From DATIHQ01 sp035480535 (lineage in GTDB: Bacteria; Chlamydiota; Chlamydiia; Chlamydiales; SM23-39): 37,663 nucleotides of DNA. This document shows positions 1 to 9,132 of the stretch, in pieces; position 1 is the stretch's first letter; every line of letters begins with the position of its first letter. Under the pieces are notes generated by a model. The model was given only the letters and a program-made list of their open reading frames with translations. It made no database searches and was not told the DNA's origin. The stretch spans positions 1-37,663 of the forward strand of contig DATIHQ010000079.1 of assembly GCA_035480535.1 (NCBI GenBank), written 5' to 3'. A program made the translations under genes and the position numbers.

Positions 1-1393
1 TGTAGGGAAGCGTTCGATTCACTTTGGGCAATGTGAGCCAGTCGCGCGCAAAGAGAGCATTGAGCGCGCCGATGAGCTTTTTCGATGAGCGAAAATTTGT
101 ATCTAAATGGTAGAGATTCTCTTCTCCGAGAAAATCGCGCGCCTGGATGTAGGTATAAACGTCAGCGTTTCGAAATCGATAGATCGATTGTTTGGGATCT
201 CCAACGAGATAAAAAGCGCGCAAAGCAGCCCCTTCGAGAAAAAGAGAGCGGAAAATATCCCACTGCACCGGATCTGTATCTTGAAACTCATCGATGATCG
301 CCACTGTATATTTTTGCTGAACTTGTTTTGCAAAGAGCGGTAACTCAACTGCTTTTCTCATCTGCAAAAGGATCTCATCGGGATTTAAATGCTCTTCTTC
401 CAAAAGTATTTTTTCGGCAATTGGATTCCACATCGATTGGATCAGTTGCATGACTTGTTTAGGGCTTTGCTCAATAAAAGCGGCTAGATGTTCACGGGCC
501 CAATCAAAAAACCCCGGATAATGGAGAAAGGGGGGAGAAACGGCTTTTACTTTTCGATTGGTCGGGGCGAGAAAGTCAAATAAGGTCCCTTGATCTTTGA
601 TGAGTTCGCGAAGAAAAAGAGGATCTTGAAAACTTTTCGCCAAGGAGGCGATTTGCCGCTCAAAATTTCCCTTTTTGGCTTTATAGCTACCCTGTAAAGC
701 CAGGAAATCTTGGAGAAGTTTTCCTTCCTCAATCGGATCCTTCCAGCCTTGTAAGGCGAGCTTATACTGCTCTAAAAGCTGAGAGAAAGGAATGCCTTGC
801 CCCTTTTCTAACTTCAATAGTTGTTCTGAGAGTTCCTCAAAAGAAGAGTATTTTTTGATGAGAATAGAGCACTGCTCAGGGCAAATCCATTCTTCTTTCA
901 ATCCCAACTCAAGAAAATCTGTCACGGCCCGCTTTAACTTTTCGGGGATTCTTCTCTCCTCAGGATTGGGAAGAGAAAACCCCACTTTTGCCTCAAAAGC
1001 AAATTCCTTTAGCATTCGATAGCAAAAGGCGTGGATTGTATAAATTTGGCAGCGATCAAAGGCGCTGATCGCATCGGATAGCGCTCGGACTGCCTCAATA
1101 GATCCAAAAAATGGGTGGAGATAGGGCGGAGCTGATTCCCGATCTTCTGTGCGCAAAAAGAAGAGCGCTTTTTCTAGGTTGGAGCGGATTCTCGTCTTCA
1201 GCTCGCGAGTTGCCGCGCGGGTAAAGGTGACCGTTAAAATCTGTTCCACTTCAATGGGCGGATCTCTCGATTCGAGAATGAGCCGCACAAAGACATGCTC
1301 GATAGAAAAAGTCTTTCCTGTGCCTGCGGAAGCTTCAAGAATATGGGGACCAAAAATGGGGCAATTGAGCGCTAGGCAATCAAACCGCTGCAT
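1..1393 (-). CDS. recB: RecB-like exodeoxyribonuclease V beta subunit, N-terminal part (runs off left edge)
   Basis: UvrD/Rep-type DNA helicase subunit of RecBCD, which unwinds double-strand ends and prepares them for RecA. Seen: translation from the ATG at 1393 stays open to base 1 (464 codons). Walker A is A-S-A-G-T-G-K-T (residues 21-28), followed by T-F-T-R-A-A-T-R-E-L (motif Ia region). The Walker B/motif II D-E-F-Q-D-T-D-P is at about 368-375, then V-G-D-P-K-Q-S-I-Y-R-F-R (motif III). The C-terminal helicase part and nuclease domain lie outside the window. The start lies 14 bases inside the 3' end of recC, so the two are probably translationally coupled. From memory, Chlamydia trachomatis has the same recB-recC-ygeD order. 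I checked the frame at two separated motifs and found no frameshift. Confidence 0.93.
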   Translation of the reverse strand, partial: MQRFDCLALNCPIFGPHILEASAGTGKTFSIEHVFVRLILESRDPPIEVEQILTVTFTRAATRELKTRIRSNLEKALFFLRTEDRESAPPYLHPFFGSIEAVRALSDAISAFDRCQIYTIHAFCYRMLKEFAFEAKVGFSLPNPEERRIPEKLKRAVTDFLELGLKEEWICPEQCSILIKKYSSFEELSEQLLKLEKGQGIPFSQLLEQYKLALQGWKDPIEEGKLLQDFLALQGSYKAKKGNFERQIASLAKSFQDPLFLRELIKDQGTLFDFLAPTNRKVKAVSPPFLHYPGFFDWAREHLAAFIEQSPKQVMQLIQSMWNPIAEKILLEEEHLNPDEILLQMRKAVELPLFAKQVQQKYTVAIIDEFQDTDPVQWDIFRSLFLEGAALRAFYLVGDPKQSIYRFRNADVYTYIQARDFLGEENLYHLDTNFRSSKKLIGALNALFARDWLTLPKVNRTLPY

Positions 1394-4241
1394 GGCTTTC
1401 CCCTTTCTTGCTTCGCGTAGGATAAAGCTCGATCAAATGGGCAAAGCTCTTTCTAAGAAAGGGGCTCCACACTTCATAAATCTTCTCCGCCGAAGCCATT
1501 TCTGCACGCGCCAAAACCCAATCGACAATGGGATCTTCAAAAGCCGCTTCTTTCCCCATTTCCTCCGCTCCTTTCCGCAATAAGGCATCTGCCCAATCGG
1601 GAATAAGGGGAGAAACGGTAGGAAGAAAGAAGTATTCCAATAGAGTTTTGAGCGATTCTTCCACATTGTTTAAGGCTTTGGCTTTTCCTGCTTTTAGCAA
1701 GAAGACCTGAGGAGCTTGCAAGGAAATGGCGGCAATGAGGGCCTCTGGCCAAGTTCTTAGTAAAGTGCGGATATTATCTTCGCCAATGGTTAGCAACCCT
1801 TCTTTTGAGACATTGCGGATTTCTCCAATCAAGCGAACAGTTAATTTCTCCCAATGAATTTCAAGAGGGGGCAATTCGAGGCGATCCCCATCCCACTTTC
1901 GAGTAGACGTGCTTTCTCGAAAATGAAGAGAAAAGATTTCATCGATATTCCAGGTTTTCCGCAGGTCCTCCCATTCGGCTAACGTTTCGGCAACTTCCAA
2001 TTGGAGAGCCTTCCCTAAAAGCCCAACCGGCACGTCTAAAGAACCTCGAAGTAACTGGGCCCTTTGAAGGGCAAATGATTCTTCCCTCGAATCTTTTAGA
2101 AACATTCCATGGGTCTTTTGAAGATAAAATTTCCAGGGATGGCGGACAAATGCAGCTAGATCGGAAATTGCGATTGTGACTTCTCCTTCAGGGAGGAGCA
2201 ACTCTGGCCATTTGGCAAAATCAGGCCAAAAAGGGAGTTTTCGCTTGGGGCCATAAAAGGCTTTGGCTGTTCGATAATCGCTTGCATTAGAAGAGAGATT
2301 CTCTGTGAAACAGCGTACATCAAAAGGAAGCGATGGGTAGGTGACTGTCACAGATCCATCGATCGAATTGAGAAGTTCTTGGACAAGCGGGGAAGGAGCC
2401 ATGGGTTTTCCTTCATCAGCGCTGAGATGTCCATAGCTGATCCGTAAATAGTCAGTGGCAGAAAAGAGGGCTTGGAGAAAGAGATAGCGGTCCCGGTCTG
2501 AGCTGTCTGGAATGGCCTCTTTCTTCAATAGATCAAGCGATGAGGGCGTTCGGTAACGGGGGTAGCTTTCCTCATCCATCCCCAGGATAAATAGCGCTTT
2601 TGCGGAAAGGAGGGCCCCTTCTTCAATTGAGGCGATTCGAACCGCATGTAAATGAGAGCCATGAATCTGTCCAAAGCAAGGTTGGTTGAGAAAGCGCTCC
2701 ACAAGATTAAAGGGAAAAAGCTGCCCCCGTTCGGCTTGTCTTAAGTTTTGAATGAGGCTTTGGAAAGAGCGGTAAGCGGCGCCATCGGCTTCATCAGAAA
2801 CATCTGCGATGAGATAGGTGGCAGCCAGGCTTTCCAAATGTTCGGCCCAGAAACTTAAGGTCTGTTCTCCTTTTGCGAAATGGCTTAAATCTTGTTTTAG
2901 CGAGAAGAAAAGGAGGAGAAATTGCTCAAAGTCTTCACTATTTACTTCTAATCTTTGCTGATTGGGGAAGAGGAAGATGAGATCTTCTAAAAAACGATCT
3001 AGGCCCGTTTCCCAGGACATTTGGCCTTGTGTCTCTTCAAAACCCCACTTAATTCCCGCTTTAGAAATCCAGGTGCGAAACTGATGTAATTGTTCCTCTT
3101 CTAACTCTTGTTTGCGATAAAAAGCCGGTGTCTCAAAGAGAATGAGCAAATCTTCGACATCCCACCTGCCTAAGCCAAGTTGAATGAGCCGTAAAAGACC
3201 TTGAAAAAAGGAGCTTTGCATTCCCACATTTACGCCATGAATGCGAAAAGGGATTTCGGCAAAGACAAACTCGATAAAGGGAATATAAGGTTCGAGATTG
3301 GGCGCGAGAACGGTCATTTCCTGGAAAGCAATGCCCTTGCTTGCGAGATGGCAAATCTGATCGCGGAGCACTTCCACTTCTCTAAGACGAGTCGAGCCGG
3401 TGAGTGAAACTTGAATCGAATCGTCTGCAGGGGGTTTTTCGCTGCGGCGAAAATAGAGAAGATCATTTTGAATTTTTTTTAAGAGCGAAGTCTCTTCAGT
3501 GTCTAAATAAGCTTCCTCAGTTTGAAAATCGAACTGGCCCAAAAATTTCAATGTTTCGCGGCCTAGTTTGCCCCAATTAGCTAATAGAGGAGGGGCTTCT
3601 TGAAGATAGGTCTCGAGCTCACTGCGGATTTTCGGCTGTTTCCTCAATAACTTTTTTCGTTCTTTATCGGTGGCTGTATCATCCCAAAAAAACTGGCAAG
3701 GGGAAAAAAGATAGATAGAGAGAGGATGAGAGCGAAAAAGAAGCTTCCAAAGGGTTGGAGGGAGATAATCGATGCCAAAACAATGGACGGGGCCTTTAAA
3801 TGGGGGATTTTCTGGAAGAACCACTTTATGGAGGACTTCTTCCTGCCAGCCCGAACCCTTTTTTTCAAACTCATATTGGCCATATTTGAAGAAAAGAGAG
3901 GCCAAATGCTCAGAAAGTTCTATGAGTCTTCTTTGCTTCCCAGCTAGGAAAGAATGAAGTTCTGCATCTTTGCATTCTTTGAGAGCCGTATAAATAAGGA
4001 AGGTCATCTCGAAAGAAGAGGGAAGAATGCCTTCTTGAACGGTAAGAATTTTCAGCCCCATTGAAATCCCTTTGCGCTTGGCGATTTCAAGAAGTAGCCA
4101 TTGCTTAAGATACGAATTAGGAACGAGAATCACTCGGGTGCTCAGTGGAGGCACATCTTCTAGCTCCATCTGTTTAATCAGACAGTCGACTAAACTTTCT
4201 AAACGCTGGCTAAAATAAAGTGTGGGCATCGCATGATCCAT
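1380..4241 (-). CDS. recC: RecC-like exodeoxyribonuclease V gamma subunit
   Basis: RecC subunit of RecBCD, an inactivated helicase/nuclease fold that scans for recombination hotspots. Seen: N-terminus T-L-Y-F-S-Q-R-L-E-S-L followed by V-I-L-V-P-N-S-Y-L-K-Q-W, typical of RecC; I-A-S-I-E-E-G-A-L-L-S-A-K-A-L-F-I-L-G-M-D-E plus S-Y-P-R is the RecC-type equivalent of helicase motifs. About 950 residues, somewhat shorter than E. coli RecC (about 1120). The frame extends upstream to 4352, but that would overlap the divergent transporter gene, and the RecC-like sequence begins near the ATG codons at 4241 (M-D-H-A-M-P) or 4229. No strong ribosome-binding site separates these. The 3' end overlaps recB by 14 bases. 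Confidence 0.9.
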   Translation of the reverse strand: MDHAMPTLYFSQRLESLVDCLIKQMELEDVPPLSTRVILVPNSYLKQWLLLEIAKRKGISMGLKILTVQEGILPSSFEMTFLIYTALKECKDAELHSFLAGKQRRLIELSEHLASLFFKYGQYEFEKKGSGWQEEVLHKVVLPENPPFKGPVHCFGIDYLPPTLWKLLFRSHPLSIYLFSPCQFFWDDTATDKERKKLLRKQPKIRSELETYLQEAPPLLANWGKLGRETLKFLGQFDFQTEEAYLDTEETSLLKKIQNDLLYFRRSEKPPADDSIQVSLTGSTRLREVEVLRDQICHLASKGIAFQEMTVLAPNLEPYIPFIEFVFAEIPFRIHGVNVGMQSSFFQGLLRLIQLGLGRWDVEDLLILFETPAFYRKQELEEEQLHQFRTWISKAGIKWGFEETQGQMSWETGLDRFLEDLIFLFPNQQRLEVNSEDFEQFLLLFFSLKQDLSHFAKGEQTLSFWAEHLESLAATYLIADVSDEADGAAYRSFQSLIQNLRQAERGQLFPFNLVERFLNQPCFGQIHGSHLHAVRIASIEEGALLSAKALFILGMDEESYPRYRTPSSLDLLKKEAIPDSSDRDRYLFLQALFSATDYLRISYGHLSADEGKPMAPSPLVQELLNSIDGSVTVTYPSLPFDVRCFTENLSSNASDYRTAKAFYGPKRKLPFWPDFAKWPELLLPEGEVTIAISDLAAFVRHPWKFYLQKTHGMFLKDSREESFALQRAQLLRGSLDVPVGLLGKALQLEVAETLAEWEDLRKTWNIDEIFSLHFRESTSTRKWDGDRLELPPLEIHWEKLTVRLIGEIRNVSKEGLLTIGEDNIRTLLRTWPEALIAAISLQAPQVFLLKAGKAKALNNVEESLKTLLEYFFLPTVSPLIPDWADALLRKGAEEMGKEAAFEDPIVDWVLARAEMASAEKIYEVWSPFLRKSFAHLIELYPTRSKKGESHAAV

Positions 4242-4361
4242 AGGAGATTTGACTATCGCAAATCCAAGCTTCTCCTGGCAATGGGATTTTCCTGTTGCAA
4301 TCAGCTCTAAGAAGCAGCTAACCTTTGGGGCAGCTTGAAAAAAGGGTCTCATAGAAGATTC

Positions 4362-6059
4362 ATGCGTTGGCTATTTCGCACCGACTTACGTTCCTTTTAT
4401 CTGTTAAACGCAACGCAATTCCTAGGTGCATTGAATGATAATGTCTTCAAGCTTCTAGTAATTTATCTCTTAATCAATATGAAAGGCCCTGCGGCCGCCA
4501 GCTCCATCTTAGCTTTAGCCGGCGCCATTTTCGTGATCCCCTTTCTTTTATTTTCCTCCGGCGCTGGCGTATTGGCCGACCGAATCAGCAAACGAACCAT
4601 CATCGTTTTTACTAAAGTTTTAGAACTCGTCATTATGCTTTTTGGGCTGATTGCCGTTTTTTTTGAATCAGAGATCGGCGCATATACAGCTCTCTTTTTC
4701 ATGGCGACGCAAAGCGCTCTTTTTGGCCCTTCAAAATATGGAATCATTCCAGAATTAGTCGATCCAAAGATGGTTTCTAAAGCCAATGGATCGATGACTT
4801 CTTTCACCTATTTAGCGATTATTTTGGGAACTTTTCTCGCCTCATTCATCACCGATATAACGAACAAAGATTTCGTATTGGAAGCGACGTTCTGCGTTTT
4901 GATCGCCGTGATTGGACTTTTAACAAGTTTGGGGATTCGGCGGACAGCCCCCCAGAATTCCCCCAAGAAAATCAATCCCTTTTTCCTCTATGAAATCTAT
5001 CAAACGCTGAAGATGAGCTGGAATATTCCCCACCTATTACCAGCCATTTACGGCTCTTCTTTCTTCCTTTTCATAGGGGCATTCACCCAGTTAAATATCA
5101 TCCCATTTGCCATGCAGTCTTTGGGCTTGAGTGAAGTGGGAGGAGGATATCTCTTTTTAGCCACAGCAGTGGGGATTGCGATTGGAGCTGTTTTAGCGGG
5201 TCAACTCTCAAAAGATAAGGTGGAACCGGGGATTTCTTGTATCTCAGGATTTTTTATCGTTTTCTTCTTTCTCATGCTCTATTTCTTCTCTTCTTCGCTG
5301 ATTCTGACCATTATCGCCCTAACACTATTGGGAATTTTTGGAGGCGCTTATCTCATTCCTTTCGATTCTTTTTTGCAGGTCAATAGCCCAGATGAGAAAA
5401 GAGGGCAAGTCATCGCCGCGGCAAATTTCTTTAGTTTCATCGGCGTTCTGTTGGCAGCTGTATGCCTTTATATCATTAGCGAAGAATTGGGGCTGAATGC
5501 GGCCAGCGGATTTGCTTTAATGGGGATTCTCACCTTTATTTCAAATATTGTGATCACAGGGCGTCTTTCAGCCCTTTTTCTTCCCTTCTTTGTAAAAAAA
5601 GTCCTGAAACGATTTCGAAGACTCCACCTCGCCTCTCCCATTCCCGATCCTTCTCATGTGATCATATTACAGAGTAACTCTTGGTGGGATGCTATTTTGC
5701 TTTTTTCTTGCGTTCCCAAGCTAAAAATTCTCCTTCCCGACCCTTATTTCCAACACTTCCCTTGGTTCAATGGCCTGGTTGCATCGATCCGGATTGTGCC
5801 TCCAGAGCCCGATCATAAAGCCACTTTGGAAATGCTTTTCGGCCAAGCGAAGAGAATTCAAGACCAGAATTGCACGGCATGTCTCTTCTTTCACCAACGA
5901 GAAGATAGTGCAGAGATCATAGAAGCCTATCGAAAAGTCTTTGGAAGACTCCGCTATCAAATTGTCTTTGCCCATGGCATCAAAGAGCGGATCCCAAAGA
6001 AATTCTTCTTCCGCTACTACCAAAAGCAAATCACCATGACCTTCACGAAGGAAGGTTAG
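4362..6059 (+). CDS. lplT: LplT/YgeD-like MFS lysophospholipid transporter with degenerate acyltransferase tail
   Basis: Inner-membrane major facilitator related to LplT, which imports lysophospholipid for re-acylation. Seen: N-A-T-Q-F-L-G-A-L-N-D-N-V-F-K in the first helix is the LplT hallmark; about 12 hydrophobic segments follow up to residue ~405. The last ~160 residues are soluble and carry Q-S-N-S-W-W-D-A-I-L-L, which matches the PlsC acyltransferase motif N-H-x-S-W-x-D except that the catalytic His is Ser. In many bacteria LplT is fused to a PlsC domain, so this looks like a decayed fusion. Start: ATG 4362 is chosen; an in-frame TTG at 4335, preceded by GGGG, would add nine residues. 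Divergent from recC, a neighbourhood that Chlamydia ygeD shares from memory. The stop overlaps the next convergent gene by 4 bases. Confidence 0.87.
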   Translation: MRWLFRTDLRSFYLLNATQFLGALNDNVFKLLVIYLLINMKGPAAASSILALAGAIFVIPFLLFSSGAGVLADRISKRTIIVFTKVLELVIMLFGLIAVFFESEIGAYTALFFMATQSALFGPSKYGIIPELVDPKMVSKANGSMTSFTYLAIILGTFLASFITDITNKDFVLEATFCVLIAVIGLLTSLGIRRTAPQNSPKKINPFFLYEIYQTLKMSWNIPHLLPAIYGSSFFLFIGAFTQLNIIPFAMQSLGLSEVGGGYLFLATAVGIAIGAVLAGQLSKDKVEPGISCISGFFIVFFFLMLYFFSSSLILTIIALTLLGIFGGAYLIPFDSFLQVNSPDEKRGQVIAAANFFSFIGVLLAAVCLYIISEELGLNAASGFALMGILTFISNIVITGRLSALFLPFFVKKVLKRFRRLHLASPIPDPSHVIILQSNSWWDAILLFSCVPKLKILLPDPYFQHFPWFNGLVASIRIVPPEPDHKATLEMLFGQAKRIQDQNCTACLFFHQREDSAEIIEAYRKVFGRLRYQIVFAHGIKERIPKKFFFRYYQKQITMTFTKEG

Positions 6060-7423
6060 AAAGCGTAAATAAATTCTATCTCATATTGCTTATATCTTAT
6101 ATTAGGGCCGATATTTTTATTTAAAGTGGTAGAATATCTGAAAGTTTGTTGAACTACTAGATTGTTGGTCAGCGCATATAAGCCTTCCAGCTCAAATCCT
6201 TTGTAGTTGCAATTTCCAACAGCTGTTGCCTGCGTTGTCTCGCCGCCGCTGCCATCGATATTATTCGTATAGAGGCCTACCTTGGCTACGTTGCCACGGC
6301 CAATTCCAAGAACATCGTAATCGGGAACCGTTTGCGCTTGAACCCACTGATAATTTGCATCAATCGCCCAATCTCCCGCTTTTTTCGCAACGCCAATGGA
6401 AACTCCGGCGTACCAACCCCAATTCTGCCTCTCATTGCCTGTCTGTTCAACTCCATGAGCCAAGTGGTTGGTTAAAGCAGCTCCATAAACTTTGATCATC
6501 CGCTTTCCAATCCACTCAGGATAATATTGGTAATAGACAAGGAGTTGAGAGACCAAATATTTAAATCTTATATCGGCCAGGCGCGTTTCTTCAGCTGTTT
6601 GCCCCTGTTCATTCTCTCCTCCCGGCTTATACCAATCGATAAGGGAATATTTTACGTTCACCCCAATGTTCGCAATCCGGAGAGCTCCCATTTCAGAGAT
6701 AAAACCGTAGTGATTGGTGATGTCATTCACCAAGAAAGCCCCGGCATTGAAATAATAATCTCCTAAATTTGCAAAGGCTTTGCTCATCCGCACAAGCATT
6801 CCGTCATAAAGAGCGGAAAACTCAATTTTGGATTCAAATACATTGAAGAGAAAACGGCGGCCAATTTCAGCATCTGTCGTGAAGGTATCTCCTGCAATGA
6901 TACGGCCTCCGAGATACGCCTTTTCCAATTTGATATTATTCATGGTTCCGCTGCGGAGGCCCATGTCATTATCAAATTCCAGTTTAATCGCAGCCCATGT
7001 GCGGTCGGTTCGATAGTCAATCATGATATTGACTTCAACATCCCAAGCATATTGAGGTCTTACTTTTGGAAAGTTGGGAGCCAAATCGGGATTGTTATAT
7101 TGCTGCACCCCATCTACCAATTGATTTGCAGCCTGAAATTCAGTTCTTACCTCACCGCTGAGAGAAAGATCTCCGCCAATTTCTTTGACGGATACAAGTC
7201 TTTTATCGCGTAGCCAACGACGCAGGGCGTCCATGTCTTTATTTTCGACATCGCTTTTCTCATCATACTGAACATCAGCACTTTGAGCCATTGGATGGAT
7301 CGCCGCAGGCTGCGGCGCTACAGGATGGGCTGCAGCGGGAGGAGACGCGACGGGAGCTTGCTGGGCAAGCAAAGGAAAACTGTAGAGTGGGGCAGTGAAC
7401 AGGTATCGCACAAACTTGAACAT
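6056..7423 (-). CDS. outer-membrane beta-barrel protein (putative porin)
   Basis: Probable outer-membrane barrel, 455 residues. Seen: an N-terminal signal-like segment (M-F-K-F-V-R-Y-L-F then hydrophobic residues, ending L-A-Q-Q); an Ala/Pro/His-rich linker (about 22-48); a helical piece M-D-A-L-R-R-W-L-R-D-K-R-L-V; then alternating amphipathic strands rich in Tyr/Trp/Asn up to a C-terminal I-Y-A-F, whose final Phe is typical of BAM substrates. It resembles the conserved chlamydial porin-like proteins annotated as OprB-like (the CT372 type), but I cannot confirm that by reading. It is monocistronic, convergent with the transporter gene, and has its own AT-rich upstream region with a TATAAT on the minus strand at 7471-7466. 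Confidence 0.7.
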   Translation of the reverse strand: MFKFVRYLFTAPLYSFPLLAQQAPVASPPAAAHPVAPQPAAIHPMAQSADVQYDEKSDVENKDMDALRRWLRDKRLVSVKEIGGDLSLSGEVRTEFQAANQLVDGVQQYNNPDLAPNFPKVRPQYAWDVEVNIMIDYRTDRTWAAIKLEFDNDMGLRSGTMNNIKLEKAYLGGRIIAGDTFTTDAEIGRRFLFNVFESKIEFSALYDGMLVRMSKAFANLGDYYFNAGAFLVNDITNHYGFISEMGALRIANIGVNVKYSLIDWYKPGGENEQGQTAEETRLADIRFKYLVSQLLVYYQYYPEWIGKRMIKVYGAALTNHLAHGVEQTGNERQNWGWYAGVSIGVAKKAGDWAIDANYQWVQAQTVPDYDVLGIGRGNVAKVGLYTNNIDGSGGETTQATAVGNCNYKGFELEGLYALTNNLVVQQTFRYSTTLNKNIGPNIRYKQYEIEFIYAF

Positions 7424-7465
7424 TAAAACGCCTATAATTTAAAGATCCTTTAAAAGAATCTAAGA

Positions 7466-7494
7466 ATTATAAGGAAACCCCCTTTAAAAGGGAA
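7466..7494 (-). promoter_or_regulatory. possible promoter of the outer-membrane barrel gene
   Basis: On the minus strand TATAAT lies at 7471-7466 with a weak -35 (TTCCCT, 7494-7489) at 17-base spacing, giving a leader of about 35 bases before the ATG at 7423. The -10 is a perfect match and the -35 is poor, so this is tentative. Confidence 0.35.
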
Positions 7495-7522
7495 GAGCCG
7501 AGCGAGGCAAAGAGAAATCGAA

Positions 7523-7615
7523 GCAGACAAAGTCTGCGGCCCATCCCCCACGGGGCCCCCAAAGATGTCTCATCTTTAGGGTGGGGGCCGAGCGAGACCA
7601 TTGCTTGAAAAGCAA
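7523..7615. repeat. cluster of three short hairpins in the barrel/MOMP-like spacer
   Basis: The 240-base spacer holds three perfect short stems, each with a three-base loop: GCAGAC-AAA-GTCTGC (7523-7537), AAAGATG-TCT-CATCTTT (7561-7577) and TTGCTT-GAA-AAGCAA (7601-7615). The middle stem can extend outward, because GGCCCCC before it pairs with GGGGGCC after it, with a five-base bulge. The motif GCCGAGCGAG occurs twice (about 7498 and 7587), and CAAGCGAGG follows. It looks like a REP-type intergenic element or a compound terminator; no coding function is apparent. Confidence 0.6.
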
Positions 7616-7642
7616 GGCAAGCGAGGAGGGTCGATTTATCAA

Positions 7643-7656
7643 AGCCGCAGCCGGCT
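7643..7656 (-). terminator. possible weak terminator after the 229-residue MOMP-like gene
   Basis: AGCCG-CAGC-CGGCT forms a five-pair GC stem just past the stop codon at 7664. On the minus strand it is followed by TTTGATAAAT, a poor U tract. Termination is plausible but weak. Confidence 0.3.
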
Positions 7657-7663
7657 CTGGAAG

Positions 7664-8353
7664 TCAGAAACGAAGCTGACCCATCAAGGCCAATCCTTGC
7701 TCAAACCAACCTCTCCATTCAACATTTAAAAAACCTCTCGATCCATTGCTTAAAGAACATCCTGCAAAAGGGCCAGAGAAAATTTTCGAATGAAAATAGG
7801 CAGATGCCACTTTAAAGTTCGTTTGATTAAAACTCCATCCTAAATAAGGAGCGAAAGCCCCTATTTTTTGTGTCAGCGCCGCGCCCCCTTGCCAATAGTT
7901 ATAACGCACTCCGAGTCCGCTTGAGCTTCCCGCTTGGCCATCGATGGCAAAAGAAGTCCTTTTTACTTCTAGGATAACGAGCTTTGCATCCCCACTCCAA
8001 AGAAATCCATAGTTGGATCGTCCATGCACTTTGGTTCCAGATTGATGCCAGTTCCACTGAAATTGTCCTGAACCGAGTTCAAGTTGCAGATTGAACCGCT
8101 CTCTAATAGACCAAGTGATATCGGCGATCTGGCTATTGGCTTCAAGCCGAATATGATTGAGGGATGAGGCGCCCTTGCGGCAAGGCCTTAATTTCTTTCG
8201 AAATAAAAAATCTTGGGTAAATCCCACCTGCAAATTTGACCAAGAGGTATCGGGAATAAAAAATCCTTCTTCTAAAAGCGCTGGAGCTGAAGGATTTCCA
8301 ATTGGAGCTGCCAAAAGGGGGAGGGAGAAAAGAAGAAGAATGATTGTTTTCAA
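7664..8353 (-). CDS. MOMP-like outer-membrane protein, short paralogue
   Basis: Probable outer-membrane barrel of the chlamydial MOMP type, 229 residues. Seen: signal peptide M-K-T-I-I-L-L-L-F-S-L-P-L-L-A, then A-A-P-I-G-N-P-S-A-P-A-L-L-E-E-G-F-F, which matches the MOMP mature N-terminus (P-V-G-N-P-A-E-P-S-L). Amphipathic strands follow, and the protein ends G-Q-L-R-F with a terminal Phe as in MOMP. Classic MOMP has about 390 residues, so the loops or several strands are missing. Start: TTG at 8353, whose bases overlap the TGA stop of the upstream paralogue (TTGA); no ATG lies near, and the signal peptide supports this start. It is the third gene of the 11714-7664 operon and probably arose by duplication of its neighbour. 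Confidence 0.75.
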   Translation of the reverse strand: MKTIILLLFSLPLLAAPIGNPSAPALLEEGFFIPDTSWSNLQVGFTQDFLFRKKLRPCRKGASSLNHIRLEANSQIADITWSIRERFNLQLELGSGQFQWNWHQSGTKVHGRSNYGFLWSGDAKLVILEVKRTSFAIDGQAGSSSGLGVRYNYWQGGAALTQKIGAFAPYLGWSFNQTNFKVASAYFHSKIFSGPFAGCSLSNGSRGFLNVEWRGWFEQGLALMGQLRF

Positions 8354-9132
8354 AATCTTACATCGCCTGAGATCGTCACAGCTTCCTCATCAATGAGACG
8401 TCCTTCGACATTTAACATAAAGTATTCTCCCGTCGACAAAGAACAGCCGATGAATACCCCAACAGGCGTTCTATTTTTGAAATGATTTGTCCCAGATTCA
8501 TTGCTAGCAATGGGAATGCTAAAACCGGTGACTTCCACTTTATCATTGGAATACTTTAGGCCAATATAAGGAGTGAGCAGATCGATTTGATAAGAGATAT
8601 CGAGATCAACCTGCCATTCATGCCAGTGGAAGTTCGAGCCAGATGTGCTTTTGTTCACTCCATCTGATGTAAGCCAAGAAGGTCTAAAACAACAATGTTC
8701 ATAACGGCCGCCGATTCCTAAATTCACAGCTCCCCATTCAAAAAGAATCGCTCTAGCTCCTGCACCCCAAAGAAAATCATAGTGTGTTTCGATTTCAATC
8801 TGGTGAACATCTCCCACAGAATCAGTAAAACGCCAATCTGCACAAGAGCGAGAAGATCCTAAAACTCCATAAATATCAAACCGGTCAACAATATTGAATG
8901 TAGCTGTGCCAGCATTTGTATCTTGACGATAGCGATCGACCCGTCCATGCCCTTCATCATATTGCTTCAATCTGGCGTCAGAAATAAAATCTCCTTCGTA
9001 GCCAAAGCGAATATCGACCCAAGAATCGCAAGGGATAAAAAAACCTTCTTCGATGAGCCCGGGAGCGGAAGGATTTCCGACAGGTGCTGCATACAGCGCC
9101 GAGAAGGCAATGCAAAAGATAAATCGTTTCAT
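8350..9132 (-). CDS. MOMP-like outer-membrane protein
   Basis: Probable MOMP-family porin of about 260 residues. Seen: signal peptide M-K-R-F-I-F-C-I-A-F-S-A-L-Y-A, mature start A-P-V-G-N-P-S-A-P-G-L-I-E-E-G-F-F-I-P, then W-V-D-I-R-F-G-Y-E-G-D-F-I, which parallels the 'M-R-x-G-Y-Y-G-D-F' strand of MOMP, and R-F-D-I-Y-G-V-L-G-S-S. It ends G-D-V-R-F. The frame opens at 9204, but the ATG at 9132 sits directly on the upstream stop codon (ATGA) and begins the signal peptide, so it is preferred. It shares layout and N-terminal motif with the 229-residue paralogue downstream and is shorter than true MOMP. Confidence 0.8.
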   Translation of the reverse strand: MKRFIFCIAFSALYAAPVGNPSAPGLIEEGFFIPCDSWVDIRFGYEGDFISDARLKQYDEGHGRVDRYRQDTNAGTATFNIVDRFDIYGVLGSSRSCADWRFTDSVGDVHQIEIETHYDFLWGAGARAILFEWGAVNLGIGGRYEHCCFRPSWLTSDGVNKSTSGSNFHWHEWQVDLDISYQIDLLTPYIGLKYSNDKVEVTGFSIPIASNESGTNHFKNRTPVGVFIGCSLSTGEYFMLNVEGRLIDEEAVTISGDVRF

